Below, piece by piece: positions 19,389 through 28,709 of a stretch of 64,000 nucleotides of DNA. The stretch lies in NCBI RefSeq assembly GCF_001050015.1, contig NZ_CVTB01000088.1:1-64000 (forward strand). The letters are read 5' to 3'. The notes beneath the pieces were generated by a model, which saw only the letters and a program-made list of their open reading frames with translations, was not told the DNA's origin and did no database searches. A program made the translations under genes and the position numbers. Numbering within the stretch: position 1 is the stretch's first letter; every line of letters begins with the position of its first letter. The stretch is from Mycolicibacterium malmesburyense. Lineage in GTDB: Bacteria; Actinomycetota; Actinomycetes; Mycobacteriales; Mycobacteriaceae.

Positions 19389-20162
19389 TCACCTCACCAT
19401 GAACGGAACACCGACAGCGGTGACGATGATGTTGATCAGGAACAAGACGATGAACGCGAACACCACCGTTTCGTTCACCGCGCGACCCACACCGGCCGGA
19501 CCACCGCCCACCGACATGCCCTGATAGCAAGCGATCAGCCCGGCCATCAGCCCGAAAAGGGTCGCCTTGATCATCGAGATGATGACGTCGGCCAAGCCGG
19601 TCAACGTGGTCAGGCCCGCCACCCACGCGCCCGCCGAGACGTCCATGAGATACACCGAACACAGAAACGCGCCAACAAGACCCGTCACGATCAGCACCGA
19701 GTTCAGTGCCAGCGACACCGTTGTGGCCGCCAGCACTCGCGGAACAACCAAGGCCTGAATGGGGTCGATGCCCATCACCCGCAGCGCGTCGAGTTCCTCC
19801 CGAATGGTCCGCGCCCCCAGATCGGCGCACATGGCGGTGGCACCGGCGCCGGCGACGACCAACACCGTCACAATCGGACCGCTTTGGGACACAGTGAAAA
19901 TCGCGGCACCCGTGCCGGAGAAATCGGCGGCACCGATGTCGGACAACAGAACGTTGAACAGAAACCCTGAGATCACCGCCCACGGGATCGTCATCAGCAG
20001 TCCCGGAAGGGTCGACACCCGCGCTACGAACCAGCACTGGATCAGATATTCGCGCCACGCGAACTGCGGGCGGAACATCATCACGAAGGTGTCCATGGAC
20101 ATGGCGACGAATCCACCGACCGCGCGCACGGGCTTGGCCATCGTCTGCGCGTCGATCACCAT
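19389..20162 (-). CDS. yrbEA: YrbE-A (MlaE-type) permease of the Mce transporter
   Basis: A 257-residue permease and first gene of the mce operon. ATG 20162 is preceded by a strong GGAGGGAGG ribosome-binding site; in-frame starts further upstream lie in AT-rich promoter DNA. It has the same coupling motif as YrbE-B (IREELDALRVMGIDPIQALV) and the terminal MSVGGGPAGVGRAVNETVV. YrbE-A and YrbE-B form the heterodimeric permease fed by the Mce tunnel. Confidence 0.95.
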   Translation of the reverse strand: MVIDAQTMAKPVRAVGGFVAMSMDTFVMMFRPQFAWREYLIQCWFVARVSTLPGLLMTIPWAVISGFLFNVLLSDIGAADFSGTGAAIFTVSQSGPIVTVLVVAGAGATAMCADLGARTIREELDALRVMGIDPIQALVVPRVLAATTVSLALNSVLIVTGLVGAFLCSVYLMDVSAGAWVAGLTTLTGLADVIISMIKATLFGLMAGLIACYQGMSVGGGPAGVGRAVNETVVFAFIVLFLINIIVTAVGVPFMVR

Positions 20163-20351
20163 GGCGCCGTGCACCTCCCTCCGGGCAGGTCGATGTGGAC
20201 GTGTGACATTCGCGAGGGTACGCGGTCCGTCACAGTTATGTCCATAGCCAATACGCTCTCGGCGCGTATCACGAAACATTAATTGACGCTCTAACAGTCA
20301 CTTATCTCAAGTCAAGTATCTTATCGATATCGAATAATCTGAATGGCGCAG
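20163..20351. promoter_or_regulatory. AT-rich control region upstream of the yrbE/mce operon
   Basis: A 189-bp gap between the ferredoxin stop and yrbEA that is much more AT-rich than its surroundings. It contains the perfect palindrome TCGATATCGA (20324-20333) directly beside AAGTATCTT (20314-20322). The reverse complement of the latter occurs in the divergent promoter at 37005-37013. It most likely carries the mce promoter and a repressor site, so the mce operon is probably not just read-through from the P450 operon. Confidence 0.5.
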
Positions 20352-20546
20352 TCAAGTCGGCAACACCTGGATGGCGCCCGACGGGCACAGTCCGACGGCT
20401 AGCCGGACCCGTGCCTGCTCGTCGTCGGGCACCGCCGCGCAAGCGAGTACGACGACACCGTCTTCGTCCTGATCGAAGAACTCGCCGGCGGTCATCACGC
20501 ACATCCCGGCGGACATGCAGATCTCCCGGTCGGTGGTGATTCTCAT
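20352..20546 (-). CDS. Small [3Fe-4S]-type ferredoxin
   Basis: A 64-residue ferredoxin with the single-cluster pattern of actinobacterial P450 redox partners: DREICMSAGMC (C-x5-C) and a late GLCPSGAI. The central cysteine of a four-Cys site is replaced, indicating a 3Fe-4S cluster. ATG 20546 overlaps the stop of the upstream NTF2-like gene by 4 bp. It is the third gene of the P450 operon and presumably passes electrons to that P450; no ferredoxin reductase is encoded next to it. Confidence 0.92.
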   Translation of the reverse strand: MRITTDREICMSAGMCVMTAGEFFDQDEDGVVVLACAAVPDDEQARVRLAVGLCPSGAIQVLPT

Positions 20547-20956
20547 CGGCTGAACGCCTCCTGGGTCAGGGCGGAGTTCATGAAGTCGCGGAAATGCAGC
20601 CAGCGCCCGCGACGGAGCGTGATGATGTGCGCGAACTCGGACTGCCATGCGTACCCGGTGTCGATCCTGCGGAAGCGCTGCCGGCCCCACACCGCGAGGT
20701 CGTCACCCTGTGCGATGAACTTCCACGGTTCCATCTCGACGATCTCGATGGTCTGCCCGACCCTGGTGAAGAACGTCATCGCTTCGGTGATGCCGTGGTA
20801 ATCACCGGCGTACGGGATCTTCTCGGTGCCGTAGTACGTGATGCGGACATCTGGATCGAGGTGCCGCAGCGCCGTGTTCAGGTCGCCCGCGGGCACCGCG
20901 GCATAGATCGCCTTCGTCGCCTCGATGTTACGTGCCTCTTCGGTGATGGCGGTCAT
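20543..20956 (-). CDS. NTF2/SnoaL-like protein
   Basis: A 137-residue protein with the cone-shaped NTF2-like pattern (ATKAIYAAVPAGDLNTALRH, LDPDVRITYYG, FIAQGDDLAVWG, HFRDF). SnoaL-like members are small isomerases, cyclases or hydratases acting on hydrophobic ligands. It sits between the P450 and ferredoxin genes with 4-bp overlaps on both sides, so it probably handles the P450 substrate or product. The exact reaction is not readable. Confidence 0.8.
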   Translation of the reverse strand: MTAITEEARNIEATKAIYAAVPAGDLNTALRHLDPDVRITYYGTEKIPYAGDYHGITEAMTFFTRVGQTIEIVEMEPWKFIAQGDDLAVWGRQRFRRIDTGYAWQSEFAHIITLRRGRWLHFRDFMNSALTQEAFSR

Positions 20957-22188
20957 GACAGGCGAAGGGGCAGACGGACATACGCGTGCGTCAGCAGACT
21001 GGCGGTCTGCTTCGTGCCTGGGTCGTCACTCAATGCGATGTGCTGATAGCGGTCGAGCACCGCGTTGAGCATCGCCGTCACCTCCAGCCGCGCCAGCGAG
21101 GAACCGAGGCAGAAGTGCAGCCCGTGGCCGAACGAGAGTTGTTTGCGCAGATTCGGCCGATCGATGTCGAGCCGCGATGGATCGGGGAACACCGCTGGAT
21201 CGCGATTGGCCGAACCGAAGAACAGTGCCACCCAGTCACCCGCACGAATCAGCTTGCCCCCCACCTCCACATCGCGAGTGGCGATCCGGAACAGGCGCTG
21301 CGGAGGCCCGTCGAGCCGCATCGTCTCTTCGATGAAGACAGTCAGCAGTGCCCGGTCGGCGCGGATGCGCGCGGCGATCTCGGGTTCGCGCGCGAGGGCA
21401 TGCAACAGGTTGCCGATCAGAAACGTCGTGGTCTCACTGCCCGCGACCACCAGCGTGACGCAGAACCGGACGATCTCCTCCGGAGTCAGCCGCTGGCCGT
21501 CCACCTCGGCACGCAACAGTGCCGAGATGAGATCCTCGGCGTCGTCGATGTCTTCGCTCGTCTCCTGTCCAGCGACCCGGGCGGTGTGGTCGGCAAGCCG
21601 GGCGGCGAACGTCGCGACCATCTCCTCGTTGCTTGCGATGCGCTCCTCGGGCGTCAGCGACGACGACAGCATGAACGCGTTGGCCCATCGCCTGAACCGG
21701 ACGTGGTCGCCTTCGGGCAGACCCAGCAGGCGCACCATGGCCCGGGTGGGGATTTCGGCGGCGAACGTCATCACGTCCACTTCACCCTCGCCGAGATCCT
21801 CGAGCAGTTGCGAGATCAACCCGTTGAGCCAGGATTCCAGCCGCTTGACGCGTCGCGGAGAGAACGCCTGCCCGACCAACTTTCGTTCCACTTCGTGCTT
21901 GGGCGGATCGGTGTTGACCAGCATCAGACTGGGCGCGGAGGAGGCCTCCTGCAGTGGATCCCGCGACGAGAACGTGGCACTGTCGCGCGCCGCCTCGAAG
22001 ATCTGGTCGTAGCGGAAAAGTGCCCACGCGGTGACGGGTTCGTCGGCACCCGGCACGGTGCCCGGCGGCCAGTCTCGGTAGCCCGCGACCGGGGAGTGGG
22101 CCCGCAGCTGGTCGTACAGCGGATATGGGTCGGCGATGCCCTGCGGTGTGGTGAGCAGTTCGAGCGCCGAAAGGGTGGTAGATGACAT
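20953..22188 (-). CDS. Cytochrome P450
   Basis: A ~411-residue bacterial class I P450. The heme-ligand loop reads [14 protein letters not shown] (Cys near residue 360), the oxygen-activation helix has [10 protein letters not shown], the K-helix ETMR and the PERF-type region [15 protein letters not shown] 22188 (MSSTTLS) is nine bases from GAGG; ATG 22194 is too close to it. It leads a three-gene operon with an NTF2-like protein and its ferredoxin, and is divergent from a GAF-LuxR regulator. It presumably hydroxylates a hydrophobic substrate; the neighbouring mce importer suggests a lipid, sterol or terpenoid, which is inference. Confidence 0.93.
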   Translation of the reverse strand: MSSTTLSALELLTTPQGIADPYPLYDQLRAHSPVAGYRDWPPGTVPGADEPVTAWALFRYDQIFEAARDSATFSSRDPLQEASSAPSLMLVNTDPPKHEVERKLVGQAFSPRRVKRLESWLNGLISQLLEDLGEGEVDVMTFAAEIPTRAMVRLLGLPEGDHVRFRRWANAFMLSSSLTPEERIASNEEMVATFAARLADHTARVAGQETSEDIDDAEDLISALLRAEVDGQRLTPEEIVRFCVTLVVAGSETTTFLIGNLLHALAREPEIAARIRADRALLTVFIEETMRLDGPPQRLFRIATRDVEVGGKLIRAGDWVALFFGSANRDPAVFPDPSRLDIDRPNLRKQLSFGHGLHFCLGSSLARLEVTAMLNAVLDRYQHIALSDDPGTKQTASLLTHAYVRLPLRLS

Positions 22189-22245
22189 GTCCATCAGCCT
22201 CGGGCAGCCACGACAGCAAAGCGATCCCTCGTTGGGGGCCACTCC

Positions 22246-22263
22246 TGCCCCCGTACGAGGGCA
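22246..22263. promoter_or_regulatory. Palindromic candidate operator between P450 and luxR genes
   Basis: An 18-bp near-perfect palindrome, TGCCC-C-CGTACG-A-GGGCA (one mismatched pair), in the 125-bp divergent intergenic region. It is well placed to control both the P450 operon and the LuxR-type gene. An overlapping GGGGGC/GCCCCC pair lies just upstream. Binding by the adjacent LuxR protein is inference. Confidence 0.45.
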
Positions 22264-22313
22264 ATTTGCGGTTCCGCCCGCAACGAGACCGCCGCCGGAG
22301 GACAGTAGGCACC

Positions 22314-23495
22314 ATGATCATCACCGGCGATGCACCCGAGTCCGACTCGGCCGAGTCGTTGACCGGCCATCCCGGCTGGGCCTCACGCCCGGCGCGGGAA
22401 AGCGAGGCCGCTCGCCGCTACCGGGAGACATTTCAGGGTTGGGGTGTCGACCCCACCGACGACCCGATGTCCGTGGTGTCCGAAGCCATCGACACCAAGG
22501 CCAATGAAGTGCGAAACGCATTGGAAGCGTGTGGCGACGAGGATGCGATCGTCGTGCTGGAGACTGTGCTCGACTTGTGTTCACTCGAGCGGGAGCTGAT
22601 CGAGGATGGCGCAAGGCGGCGCACTTTCGCGCTGCTGCAAGTCCAGGAGGGCTTGAGCAAGCTGCGGGTGGTCGACGATGTCGCGACGATCGTCGACCGC
22701 GCACCACGAGAGTTGGTGGAATCGTGCGGATTTGATCGTGCCGTACTCTTCCGCGTGCACGAGGGCCGGATGTTCATGGAATCGGCGTACTTCGGTGAGG
22801 ACCGCGAGGGCGCGGAGAAGATGGTCGCCTTTGCCCAATCCGTTGCGCCGCCATTGGATCACATGCTGTTGGAGACACAGATGATCCGGCGCCACGCACC
22901 GGCGATCGTGCGTGACGCCCGCAACGACCCCCGCGTCAACAGGCCGATCGTCGACTTCTCGATGACCCATTCCTATGTAGCGGCGCCGGTGATGCCGACG
23001 GGCAAGGTGATCGGCTTCCTGCATGCCGACCGGCTGTATTCGGGCCGCCTGGTCGACGACATCGACCGTGACACGGTGTGGGCATTCGCGGAGGGATTCG
23101 GGTATGCCTACGAACGCACGGTCCTGCTGGAAAGGATGCGCCGTCAGCACGCGGAAGTACGCAACGCGCTGGCGTCGGCGGACGAGGCGGCCCGTGCGTT
23201 ACAGGATGCCGATCTGGACCTGCGCAAGATCGAGCCGCTGGAACGCAGTCCGGCGGCGAGGTCCTTGGCCGAAGTGCAGACGAGGGCGATGACCATCCTC
23301 ACCCGCCGTGAGGTCGAGGTGCTTCGGCTGATGGCGGCCGGTCGCACGAACCAACAGATCGCCGACGAGCTGGTGATCTCGGCGGGCACGGTCAAATCCC
23401 ATGTGAAGAGGGTGCTGCGAAAACTGCACGCGACCAACCGTGCGGAAGCCGCGTCGGCCTACGTGCGGCTGGCCAGCGTGCCCGACGTCGGCTGA
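22314..23495 (+). CDS. GAF-domain LuxR-family transcriptional regulator
   Basis: A 393-residue regulator. After an Asp/Glu-rich N-terminus and a helix ([15 protein letters not shown]) there is a GAF-like sensory domain (~residues 100-270). A short coiled segment ([21 protein letters not shown]) links to the C-terminal LuxR helix-turn-helix [20 protein letters not shown] followed by [17 protein letters not shown] 22314 follows GGAGGA. It has no receiver domain, so it is likely ligand-responsive rather than phosphorylated. Divergent placement suggests control of the P450 operon and perhaps the mce operon. Confidence 0.88.
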   Translation: MIITGDAPESDSAESLTGHPGWASRPARESEAARRYRETFQGWGVDPTDDPMSVVSEAIDTKANEVRNALEACGDEDAIVVLETVLDLCSLERELIEDGARRRTFALLQVQEGLSKLRVVDDVATIVDRAPRELVESCGFDRAVLFRVHEGRMFMESAYFGEDREGAEKMVAFAQSVAPPLDHMLLETQMIRRHAPAIVRDARNDPRVNRPIVDFSMTHSYVAAPVMPTGKVIGFLHADRLYSGRLVDDIDRDTVWAFAEGFGYAYERTVLLERMRRQHAEVRNALASADEAARALQDADLDLRKIEPLERSPAARSLAEVQTRAMTILTRREVEVLRLMAAGRTNQQIADELVISAGTVKSHVKRVLRKLHATNRAEAASAYVRLASVPDVG

Positions 23496-23510
23496 TCCGA
23501 GGGCTTTCGG

Positions 23511-23532
23511 CGACCCGCCGCCACGCGGGTCG
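23511..23532 (+). terminator. Hairpin terminator after the LuxR-type gene
   Basis: CGACCCGC and GCGGGTCG form an 8-bp stem with a six-base loop, 15 bases after the luxR stop. The following ~150 bp up to 23704 are AT-rich, hold no gene and probably carry the promoter of the next gene. Confidence 0.5.
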
Positions 23533-23704
23533 GCGGCGTCGACGTGCTGCCCGGTCCATTTGCCACTATGTCCACCAGCCATACTGTTATAGTGGGCCGA
23601 AAAGTAATCAATTTGCTTGTAAACTCACATGTTGTTAACTAAAAGTCTTTCGAGAGTACTGTCAATGGTCACTCGGGTTGAACGCTCGAATTAAGGAGAT
23701 CCCA

Positions 23705-24097
23705 ATGACCGACACCGCACAGGCCACGGAAACGCTTGTCCGCGGGTTTCTCGACGCATGGACCACGAGGGACCTCGACGCGATCTGTTCCGCGTTCGCC
23801 GACAACGCCGTCTATCACAACGTGCCGGTCGACCCGATCGTCGGCATCCCCGCCATCCGGGGAATCTTTCAGGCGTTTCTGGACGCGTTCACCGAGGCCA
23901 AACTGGACGTCGTGACGCTCGCTGCCGCACCGGGGCTCGCGCTCGTCGAACGGGTCGACCACTTCACGCTCAACGACGGCGGCAAGGTCGAGCTGCCGGT
24001 GACGGGTGTGTTCGTGACCGAGAACGGCAAAGTCACGCGCTTCAGCGATTACTTCGACCTCGCAGACTTCGAGCGCCAAAGCGGATTCAAGCTGTAG
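23705..24097 (+). CDS. Limonene-1,2-epoxide-hydrolase-like protein
   Basis: A 130-residue protein of the limonene-epoxide hydrolase family. The family's catalytic Asp-Arg-Asp arrangement is visible: ERVDHF supplies the Arg and first Asp, and SDYFD the second Asp. ATG 23705 has a strong AAGGAG six bases upstream. Such enzymes open an epoxide with water in one step without a covalent intermediate. It lies 84 bp upstream of the double-TetR regulator on the same strand, at the edge of a block with two further alpha/beta-fold epoxide hydrolases. Chemistry is likely; the substrate is unknown. Confidence 0.85.
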   Translation: MTDTAQATETLVRGFLDAWTTRDLDAICSAFADNAVYHNVPVDPIVGIPAIRGIFQAFLDAFTEAKLDVVTLAAAPGLALVERVDHFTLNDGGKVELPVTGVFVTENGKVTRFSDYFDLADFERQSGFKL

Positions 24098-24101
24098 CAG
24101 A

Positions 24102-24160
24102 TTTCGCAATCACCGACATCTGGCAGGATTGAAGCCGCTCGCGTTGCGCCGGTTGCGAAA
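24102..24160. repeat. Widely spaced inverted repeat upstream of the double-TetR gene
   Basis: TTTCGCAA (24102-24109) and TTGCGAAA (24153-24160) are perfect inverted copies separated by 43 bp, in the 84-bp gap before the regulator start. The spacing fits a looped or two-site autoregulatory operator. Role is inferred from position only. Confidence 0.35.
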
Positions 24161-24181
24161 ACGAGGAAGGGGCCTCCGGAC

Positions 24182-25366
24182 ATGGAACCCGTCGTCGGCA
24201 CGGTCAAACGCCGGCCGAAGGATCGCAAGAAGCAGATCCTGCAGCAGGCGGTGCGACTCTTCACCGAACGCGGCTTTCACTCGGTCCGGTTGGAGGAGAT
24301 CGCCGAGGCGGCCGGTGTCACCGCACGCGCCCTGTACCGACACTACGAGAACAAGCAGGCACTGCTTGCCGCGACGATCATCACCGCGCAGGAGGAGTAC
24401 CAGAGTGTCCTCGGCCGGGATTCGGACTCGACGGATCAACCACTGCGAGAAGAATTACCGGACCTGATCGCCGCCGCCGTGGCCACCCGCGCGCTGACGG
24501 TGTTATGGCAGCGCGAGGCACGCTACCTCAACGCCGACGACCGTGCCCAGGTGCGGGGCAGGATCAACGCCATCGTCGCGGGCATGCAGGCCGGCGTCCG
24601 GTTGGAAGTGCCCGAGTTGGGTGACCGCCATTCCGAACTCCGCGCCTGGGCGGTGTCCAGCACCCTGACCAGCCTCGGCCGCCATTCCCTCACGCTACCG
24701 CGAGAAGAGCTCAAAGACGTTCTCTACCAAGCATGCATGGCCGCGGCACGGACTCCCCCAGTCAGCGACCTGACTCCTGACGCTGCGCCGCGGCATGACG
24801 AACGGGCGTTGTTCTCCAGGCACGAAACGCTGTTGGCGGCGGGCGCGCGGCTGTTTCGGGCCAAGGGCTACCAGGCCGTCAGCACCAGCGAGATCGGAAA
24901 GTCGGTCGGCATCGCGGGCCCGGGTCTGTACCGGTCGTTCTCCTCAAAACAGGCGATTCTGGACACGCTGATCCGCCGCCTCGACGATTGGTGGACCCTC
25001 GAATGCGTCCGCGCGCTGCGGGCCGACGGTGACGAGGCCGAGAGGCTGCGTCGACTCGTTGCGGGACGGGTCCGGATCTGCCTGGACGATCCGGATCTGG
25101 TGTCGGTGTCGATCACCGAACTCGCCCATGCCTCCGAGGAGGTGCGCGACGGCTACCTCCGGAGCCAAGCCGACCGTGAGGCGGTGTGGACCGAAACCAT
25201 CCGCAAGCTGGTACCCGAAACGACCACCGCCCAAGCGCGCCTTCTGGTAGCGGCAGCCGACAGTTTCATCGACGACGTTGCTCGCACATGGCATCTCACG
25301 CGCTATGGCGGAGTCGCCGAAGAGATCACTGCCCTCGCACTGTCCATTCTGACCAGTAGGCGCTGA
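24182..25366 (+). CDS. mce3R: Double-TetR transcriptional repressor, Mce3R type
   Basis: A 394-residue protein made of two complete TetR repressors in one chain. The first helix-turn-helix is near residues 15-60 ([31 protein letters not shown]); the second is near 220-265 ([32 protein letters not shown]). This architecture is characteristic of M. tuberculosis Mce3R, which to my memory represses the mce3 operon and the divergent Rv1933c-Rv1935c/Rv1936-Rv1941 genes. Counterparts of those latter genes lie at 29775-40388 in this window. A single chain can act as a pseudo-dimer on asymmetric sites. Orthology is inferred from architecture, sequence resemblance and context. Confidence 0.8.
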   Translation: MEPVVGTVKRRPKDRKKQILQQAVRLFTERGFHSVRLEEIAEAAGVTARALYRHYENKQALLAATIITAQEEYQSVLGRDSDSTDQPLREELPDLIAAAVATRALTVLWQREARYLNADDRAQVRGRINAIVAGMQAGVRLEVPELGDRHSELRAWAVSSTLTSLGRHSLTLPREELKDVLYQACMAAARTPPVSDLTPDAAPRHDERALFSRHETLLAAGARLFRAKGYQAVSTSEIGKSVGIAGPGLYRSFSSKQAILDTLIRRLDDWWTLECVRALRADGDEAERLRRLVAGRVRICLDDPDLVSVSITELAHASEEVRDGYLRSQADREAVWTETIRKLVPETTTAQARLLVAAADSFIDDVARTWHLTRYGGVAEEITALALSILTSRR

Positions 25367-25384
25367 CGCCGTCACCATTGCCGT

Positions 25385-26764
25385 TCATGCCCGGACCGGC
25401 CGAGTCTGGTGGGCGGCCGCAGACGACGGCATGAGGGCCTTCAGCGCAACGGAGGGCCGCATGAGCGAGGTGGGCGCACGCTGAAGATGCATGACATCGA
25501 TGAACTCACGCGCGACGCCGGCGTCCCGCCAGGTCATCTCCGTCACCTTCCCCAGATACCAACTCGCGGCCTTCGACACCAACCTGCCACCACCATTCGC
25601 AGACACCGCACCGTAGTCCTCCACGGTCGAGGTGAACCAGCACTCGTCGAGGAATCGACTATAAGCCCGGTGAAAGCGCTTGGAAAGGCCCACAATTCGG
25701 GACGGCGCTACCGCGTCCCGTTGCTCGCTCAGACATCTGTCCAGGATGGTCGTGCCGATGGCACCGTGCGACATGCCCTGTGCGTACAGTGGGTTCAGCG
25801 AGGTGTTCGCGTCGCCGACGACGACGAAACCTTCCGGTAGCGACGCCAGCTTGTCGTAGTGGCGGCGTAGATTGGCCGGGAACCGCCACCGGTGCACCTC
25901 CTCCAGGCAGGTCGCCTCGCGCAATGCCTCGTACAGATCCGGTACCGGCAATCCTTTCGTCCATTCGAGGAAGCTTTCGAGGTCTCCGCCAGCGTAGTCA
26001 CCCTGCCACCCGAGTAGCGTCACGATCCATCGGCCACCCTCGGTGGGGAGCAGCGCCGCGGTTCGGGTGGCAGGCGGCCTCGAATGAATCAACATCCCCT
26101 TCCAGTCACGAAAATCATCGGGTGGACTGAAAAGTGTTGTGGAGTATCCGATATCGACCTTCAGCTCGCTGACTTCCGGCGACCCGAAACCCATCGCAGA
26201 CAGGTGTCGGGGTGTCTCGGAGTTGCGACCGCTCGCGTCGATCACCAGGTCTGCGTCCAGTGTCGTCCCGCCGGCGAGTTCCACTCCGGTGATCCGCTTG
26301 CCAGTGGCTTGGTAGCCGGTCACCTTGGTGTTTTGCAGCAGCGACACGTTCGGCAGCTGAAGAAGCCGCTCGCGGAGGTAGAACTCCAGGAAGCCCCGGG
26401 TCTGGCACAACATCGTCAGCCCGCTGTCGAAGCGTTTCTTCCAGCCCCCGGAGTGGTACCAACAGATGTCGTTGGCCATGTCCACCTCAACCGAGCCCTG
26501 GCCGAGCAGGTCGGTGGTCAGACCGGGAAAGTAGTGGTTGAACACGTTCTGTCCGCCGCGCAACAGAATATGGCCGTGGTGGGATTGCGGCGCACCCTTA
26601 CGCCACGTGGGGCCATCCGGAAGGCGGTCCCGGTCAATGGTCGTGACCCTGTCGAAATGGCGCGCGGCCACGGCCGATGCAGCCAGGCCCGTGGTGCTTG
26701 CACCGATCACAACGGCATGTCGGCCCTCAAAGCTGCCGAACCGGACCGCATCTTTTGCATTCAT
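25385..26764 (-). CDS. FAD-dependent monooxygenase/halogenase-like flavoprotein
   Basis: A 459-residue flavoprotein with dinucleotide motif VVIGASTTGLAAS, the block KGAPQSHHGHILLRGG and a second FAD contact FVVVGDANTSLNPLYAQGMS. It aligns with the C-terminal flavoprotein third of the fusion encoded at 33273-35807 (GAAQGWHLHHLLTAG, AVGDAYTSADPVSGLGM), so the two are paralogues. ATG 26764 is the start; the long upstream open frame is read-through over the AraC gene. No reductase domain is attached, so it needs external electrons. It is convergent with the double-TetR gene. Confidence 0.82.
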   Translation of the reverse strand: MNAKDAVRFGSFEGRHAVVIGASTTGLAASAVAARHFDRVTTIDRDRLPDGPTWRKGAPQSHHGHILLRGGQNVFNHYFPGLTTDLLGQGSVEVDMANDICWYHSGGWKKRFDSGLTMLCQTRGFLEFYLRERLLQLPNVSLLQNTKVTGYQATGKRITGVELAGGTTLDADLVIDASGRNSETPRHLSAMGFGSPEVSELKVDIGYSTTLFSPPDDFRDWKGMLIHSRPPATRTAALLPTEGGRWIVTLLGWQGDYAGGDLESFLEWTKGLPVPDLYEALREATCLEEVHRWRFPANLRRHYDKLASLPEGFVVVGDANTSLNPLYAQGMSHGAIGTTILDRCLSEQRDAVAPSRIVGLSKRFHRAYSRFLDECWFTSTVEDYGAVSANGGGRLVSKAASWYLGKVTEMTWRDAGVAREFIDVMHLQRAPTSLMRPSVALKALMPSSAAAHQTRPVRA

Positions 26765-26841
26765 GCCCGAAAGTGTGCGACCAGCGCGGCGGCACCGTCT
26801 TGGATGCTCTTGCGCTGTTCTCGGTGCAGGCTTGCTCGGGA

Positions 26842-27738
26842 CTAAGCTCCCGAAGGCGCTCGACGCAGCTCCGCCGGCGTCGTGTCGAAGGCCCGCTTGA
26901 ACGATTTGGTCAGATGGCTCTGGTCGCAGAACCCCGTCGCCCCGACGATTTCCTTGAGCTCCATTTCGCTGTGCAGGATCAGGTAACGCGCGCGTTCCAC
27001 TCGCCGTCGCTGGACGTACGCATGCGGTGGCACGCCGAACCGCTTCTTGAACAGCCGCGCAAAGTGATACCGGCTCATCCCCGCGACCCCGGCCAGCGAC
27101 TCCAGTCGTAGGTCGGCGGCGAGGTTGTCGTCGATGTACTCCTCGACCTGGCGGGCATGAACTGCGCTCAGCGCTCCGGGGCACCGGGGGGCACGAACAC
27201 GCGATTCGGCGTGGTGGCGCAGTAATTGCACACTGAGCTGAGTGATCACTGCATCCCGGTAGAGGGCGCCGCCGAACGCGTCGCGCCGCAACTCCGTTGC
27301 CAGCGTGATGATCCCCTGTTGGATGACGGGATCCCGAACCTGAAAGCATTCCTGAATCGCGACGCTGTCGACATGCCGGTCGTAGACCTCGGACGCGAAA
27401 TCTGCCAGCCGGTGTGCATTGAGGTAGAGCACCGTGGCCTGAAACCCTCTGCTCCACTGCCAGGCCGATTCGTAGCCGGGCCGAAGTATCGAGAAGTCTC
27501 CCGGACTCATCAGTGTCTTGCTACGGATCGCACCGCATTTGAGCGCGATCTGGGCGCGGGTCTGCCACGCGATGACAGCGACGTCGCGCAGTGGCGGAAC
27601 CTGCGTCCGGTGTGAATGGAATTGATAGATACGCAGATCGGCTCCCGGAAGCTGCCCATCACTGGTGGCCAGCACACACTTCGCAGGGACCGCACGGTCA
27701 ACCCCGGTGGCGTCGACGTTCTTCGGCGGCTTCACCAT
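26842..27738 (-). CDS. AraC-family transcriptional regulator
   Basis: A 298-residue regulator. The N-terminal ~180 residues are a cupin-like sensing region. The C-terminal ~100 residues are the double helix-turn-helix AraC domain (RLESLAGVAGMSRYHFARLF, KEIVGATGFCDQSHLTKSFK). It lies upstream of the FAD monooxygenase on the same strand and is divergent from the SDR/epoxide-hydrolase pair, so it probably activates one or both in response to a pathway metabolite. Confidence 0.9.
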   Translation of the reverse strand: MVKPPKNVDATGVDRAVPAKCVLATSDGQLPGADLRIYQFHSHRTQVPPLRDVAVIAWQTRAQIALKCGAIRSKTLMSPGDFSILRPGYESAWQWSRGFQATVLYLNAHRLADFASEVYDRHVDSVAIQECFQVRDPVIQQGIITLATELRRDAFGGALYRDAVITQLSVQLLRHHAESRVRAPRCPGALSAVHARQVEEYIDDNLAADLRLESLAGVAGMSRYHFARLFKKRFGVPPHAYVQRRRVERARYLILHSEMELKEIVGATGFCDQSHLTKSFKRAFDTTPAELRRAPSGA

Positions 27739-27917
27739 CGCACCTCCGATGGAGTTCTCGTGGACCTGGCACAGTGTATGCGCATCGATCCGGCTGGCTG
27801 AACGGTTCTTTGGACGTGCTTGCGCGAAATGTTGGATGTCCTTGCCATCGCGCGTATCGGCAGCAGTTCGAGGGCTAACGTCTGTTCCGCTTGTAACTGA
27901 CGTGGGCGACCAGGACG

Positions 27918-28685
27918 GTGATGGTGAGCGAACGGTATCTCGGTAAGACGGTGCTGGTGACCGGCGCGGCTTCGGGTATCGGCCGAGCCATCGTCATGGG
28001 GGCCGCCGGCGAGGGGGCGCGGTTGATCCTCGGCGACATTCAAACCGATCGCTTGAGCGACCTCGCCGCGCTGTTGAAGAGACAGGGGACCGACGTCTAC
28101 GCCACGCACTGCGACGTGACGAGCACGGCCGCGGTCGAGGAACTTGTTGCCAATGGCTCGCATACGTTGGGAGAAATCGATGTCGCGTTTGCGAACGCAG
28201 GTATTCTCGGCACGCCAGGCGACATATGGACGTATTCCGAAGCGGAATTCACCAAGATCCTCGACGTCAATGTCACCGGCACGTGGCGAACCTTGCGGGC
28301 GGTCCTGCCGGGGATGATCGAGCGCCGAAGCGGCAACGTCGTCGCAACGGCGTCGGCGGCAGGTCTCATCGGGCCGGCCGGCCTGCCGGCCTACGTCGCG
28401 AGCAAGCACGCAGTCGTCGGCTTGGTGAAGTCGACCGCGATGAACGTCGCACCGTACGGGATACGCGTCAACGCGTTCTGCCCACACATGGTCGACACCC
28501 CGATGCTCGACAAGGTGTCCGACGAGATTCCTGGACTCCGAGAGTCCCTGGATCAGCAGACGCCGCTCGGTCGCGTGGCGACCGCCGAGGAAGTGGCCCG
28601 GTCCGCTCTGTGGCTGGGTTCGGACGAGTCGAGCTTCGTCACCGGCCACCCGCTGCTCGTCGACGGCGGACTCGTCGCTCAGTAA
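27918..28685 (+). CDS. Short-chain dehydrogenase/reductase
   Basis: A 255-residue classical SDR. The cofactor motif is TGAASGIG, with structural motif ANAG, catalytic Ser in VATASAAG, YVASK as the Tyr-x3-Lys pair and C-terminal VDGGLVAQ. The acidic residue in GDIQTDR after the second beta strand predicts NAD(H) preference. It starts 179 bp from the divergent AraC gene and is followed after 24 bp by an epoxide hydrolase, consistent with oxidising the alcohol or diol produced there. Confidence 0.88.
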   Translation: MMVSERYLGKTVLVTGAASGIGRAIVMGAAGEGARLILGDIQTDRLSDLAALLKRQGTDVYATHCDVTSTAAVEELVANGSHTLGEIDVAFANAGILGTPGDIWTYSEAEFTKILDVNVTGTWRTLRAVLPGMIERRSGNVVATASAAGLIGPAGLPAYVASKHAVVGLVKSTAMNVAPYGIRVNAFCPHMVDTPMLDKVSDEIPGLRESLDQQTPLGRVATAEEVARSALWLGSDESSFVTGHPLLVDGGLVAQ

Positions 28686-28709
28686 CCGTGCACGGCTGAT
28701 ACCAGGAGT

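Noticed and set aside
25385..27457. Upstream extension of the FAD monooxygenase frame to 690 residues
   Set aside because: The first ~230 codons overlap the AraC gene in another frame and show no homology. The flavoprotein fold begins at Met 26764.
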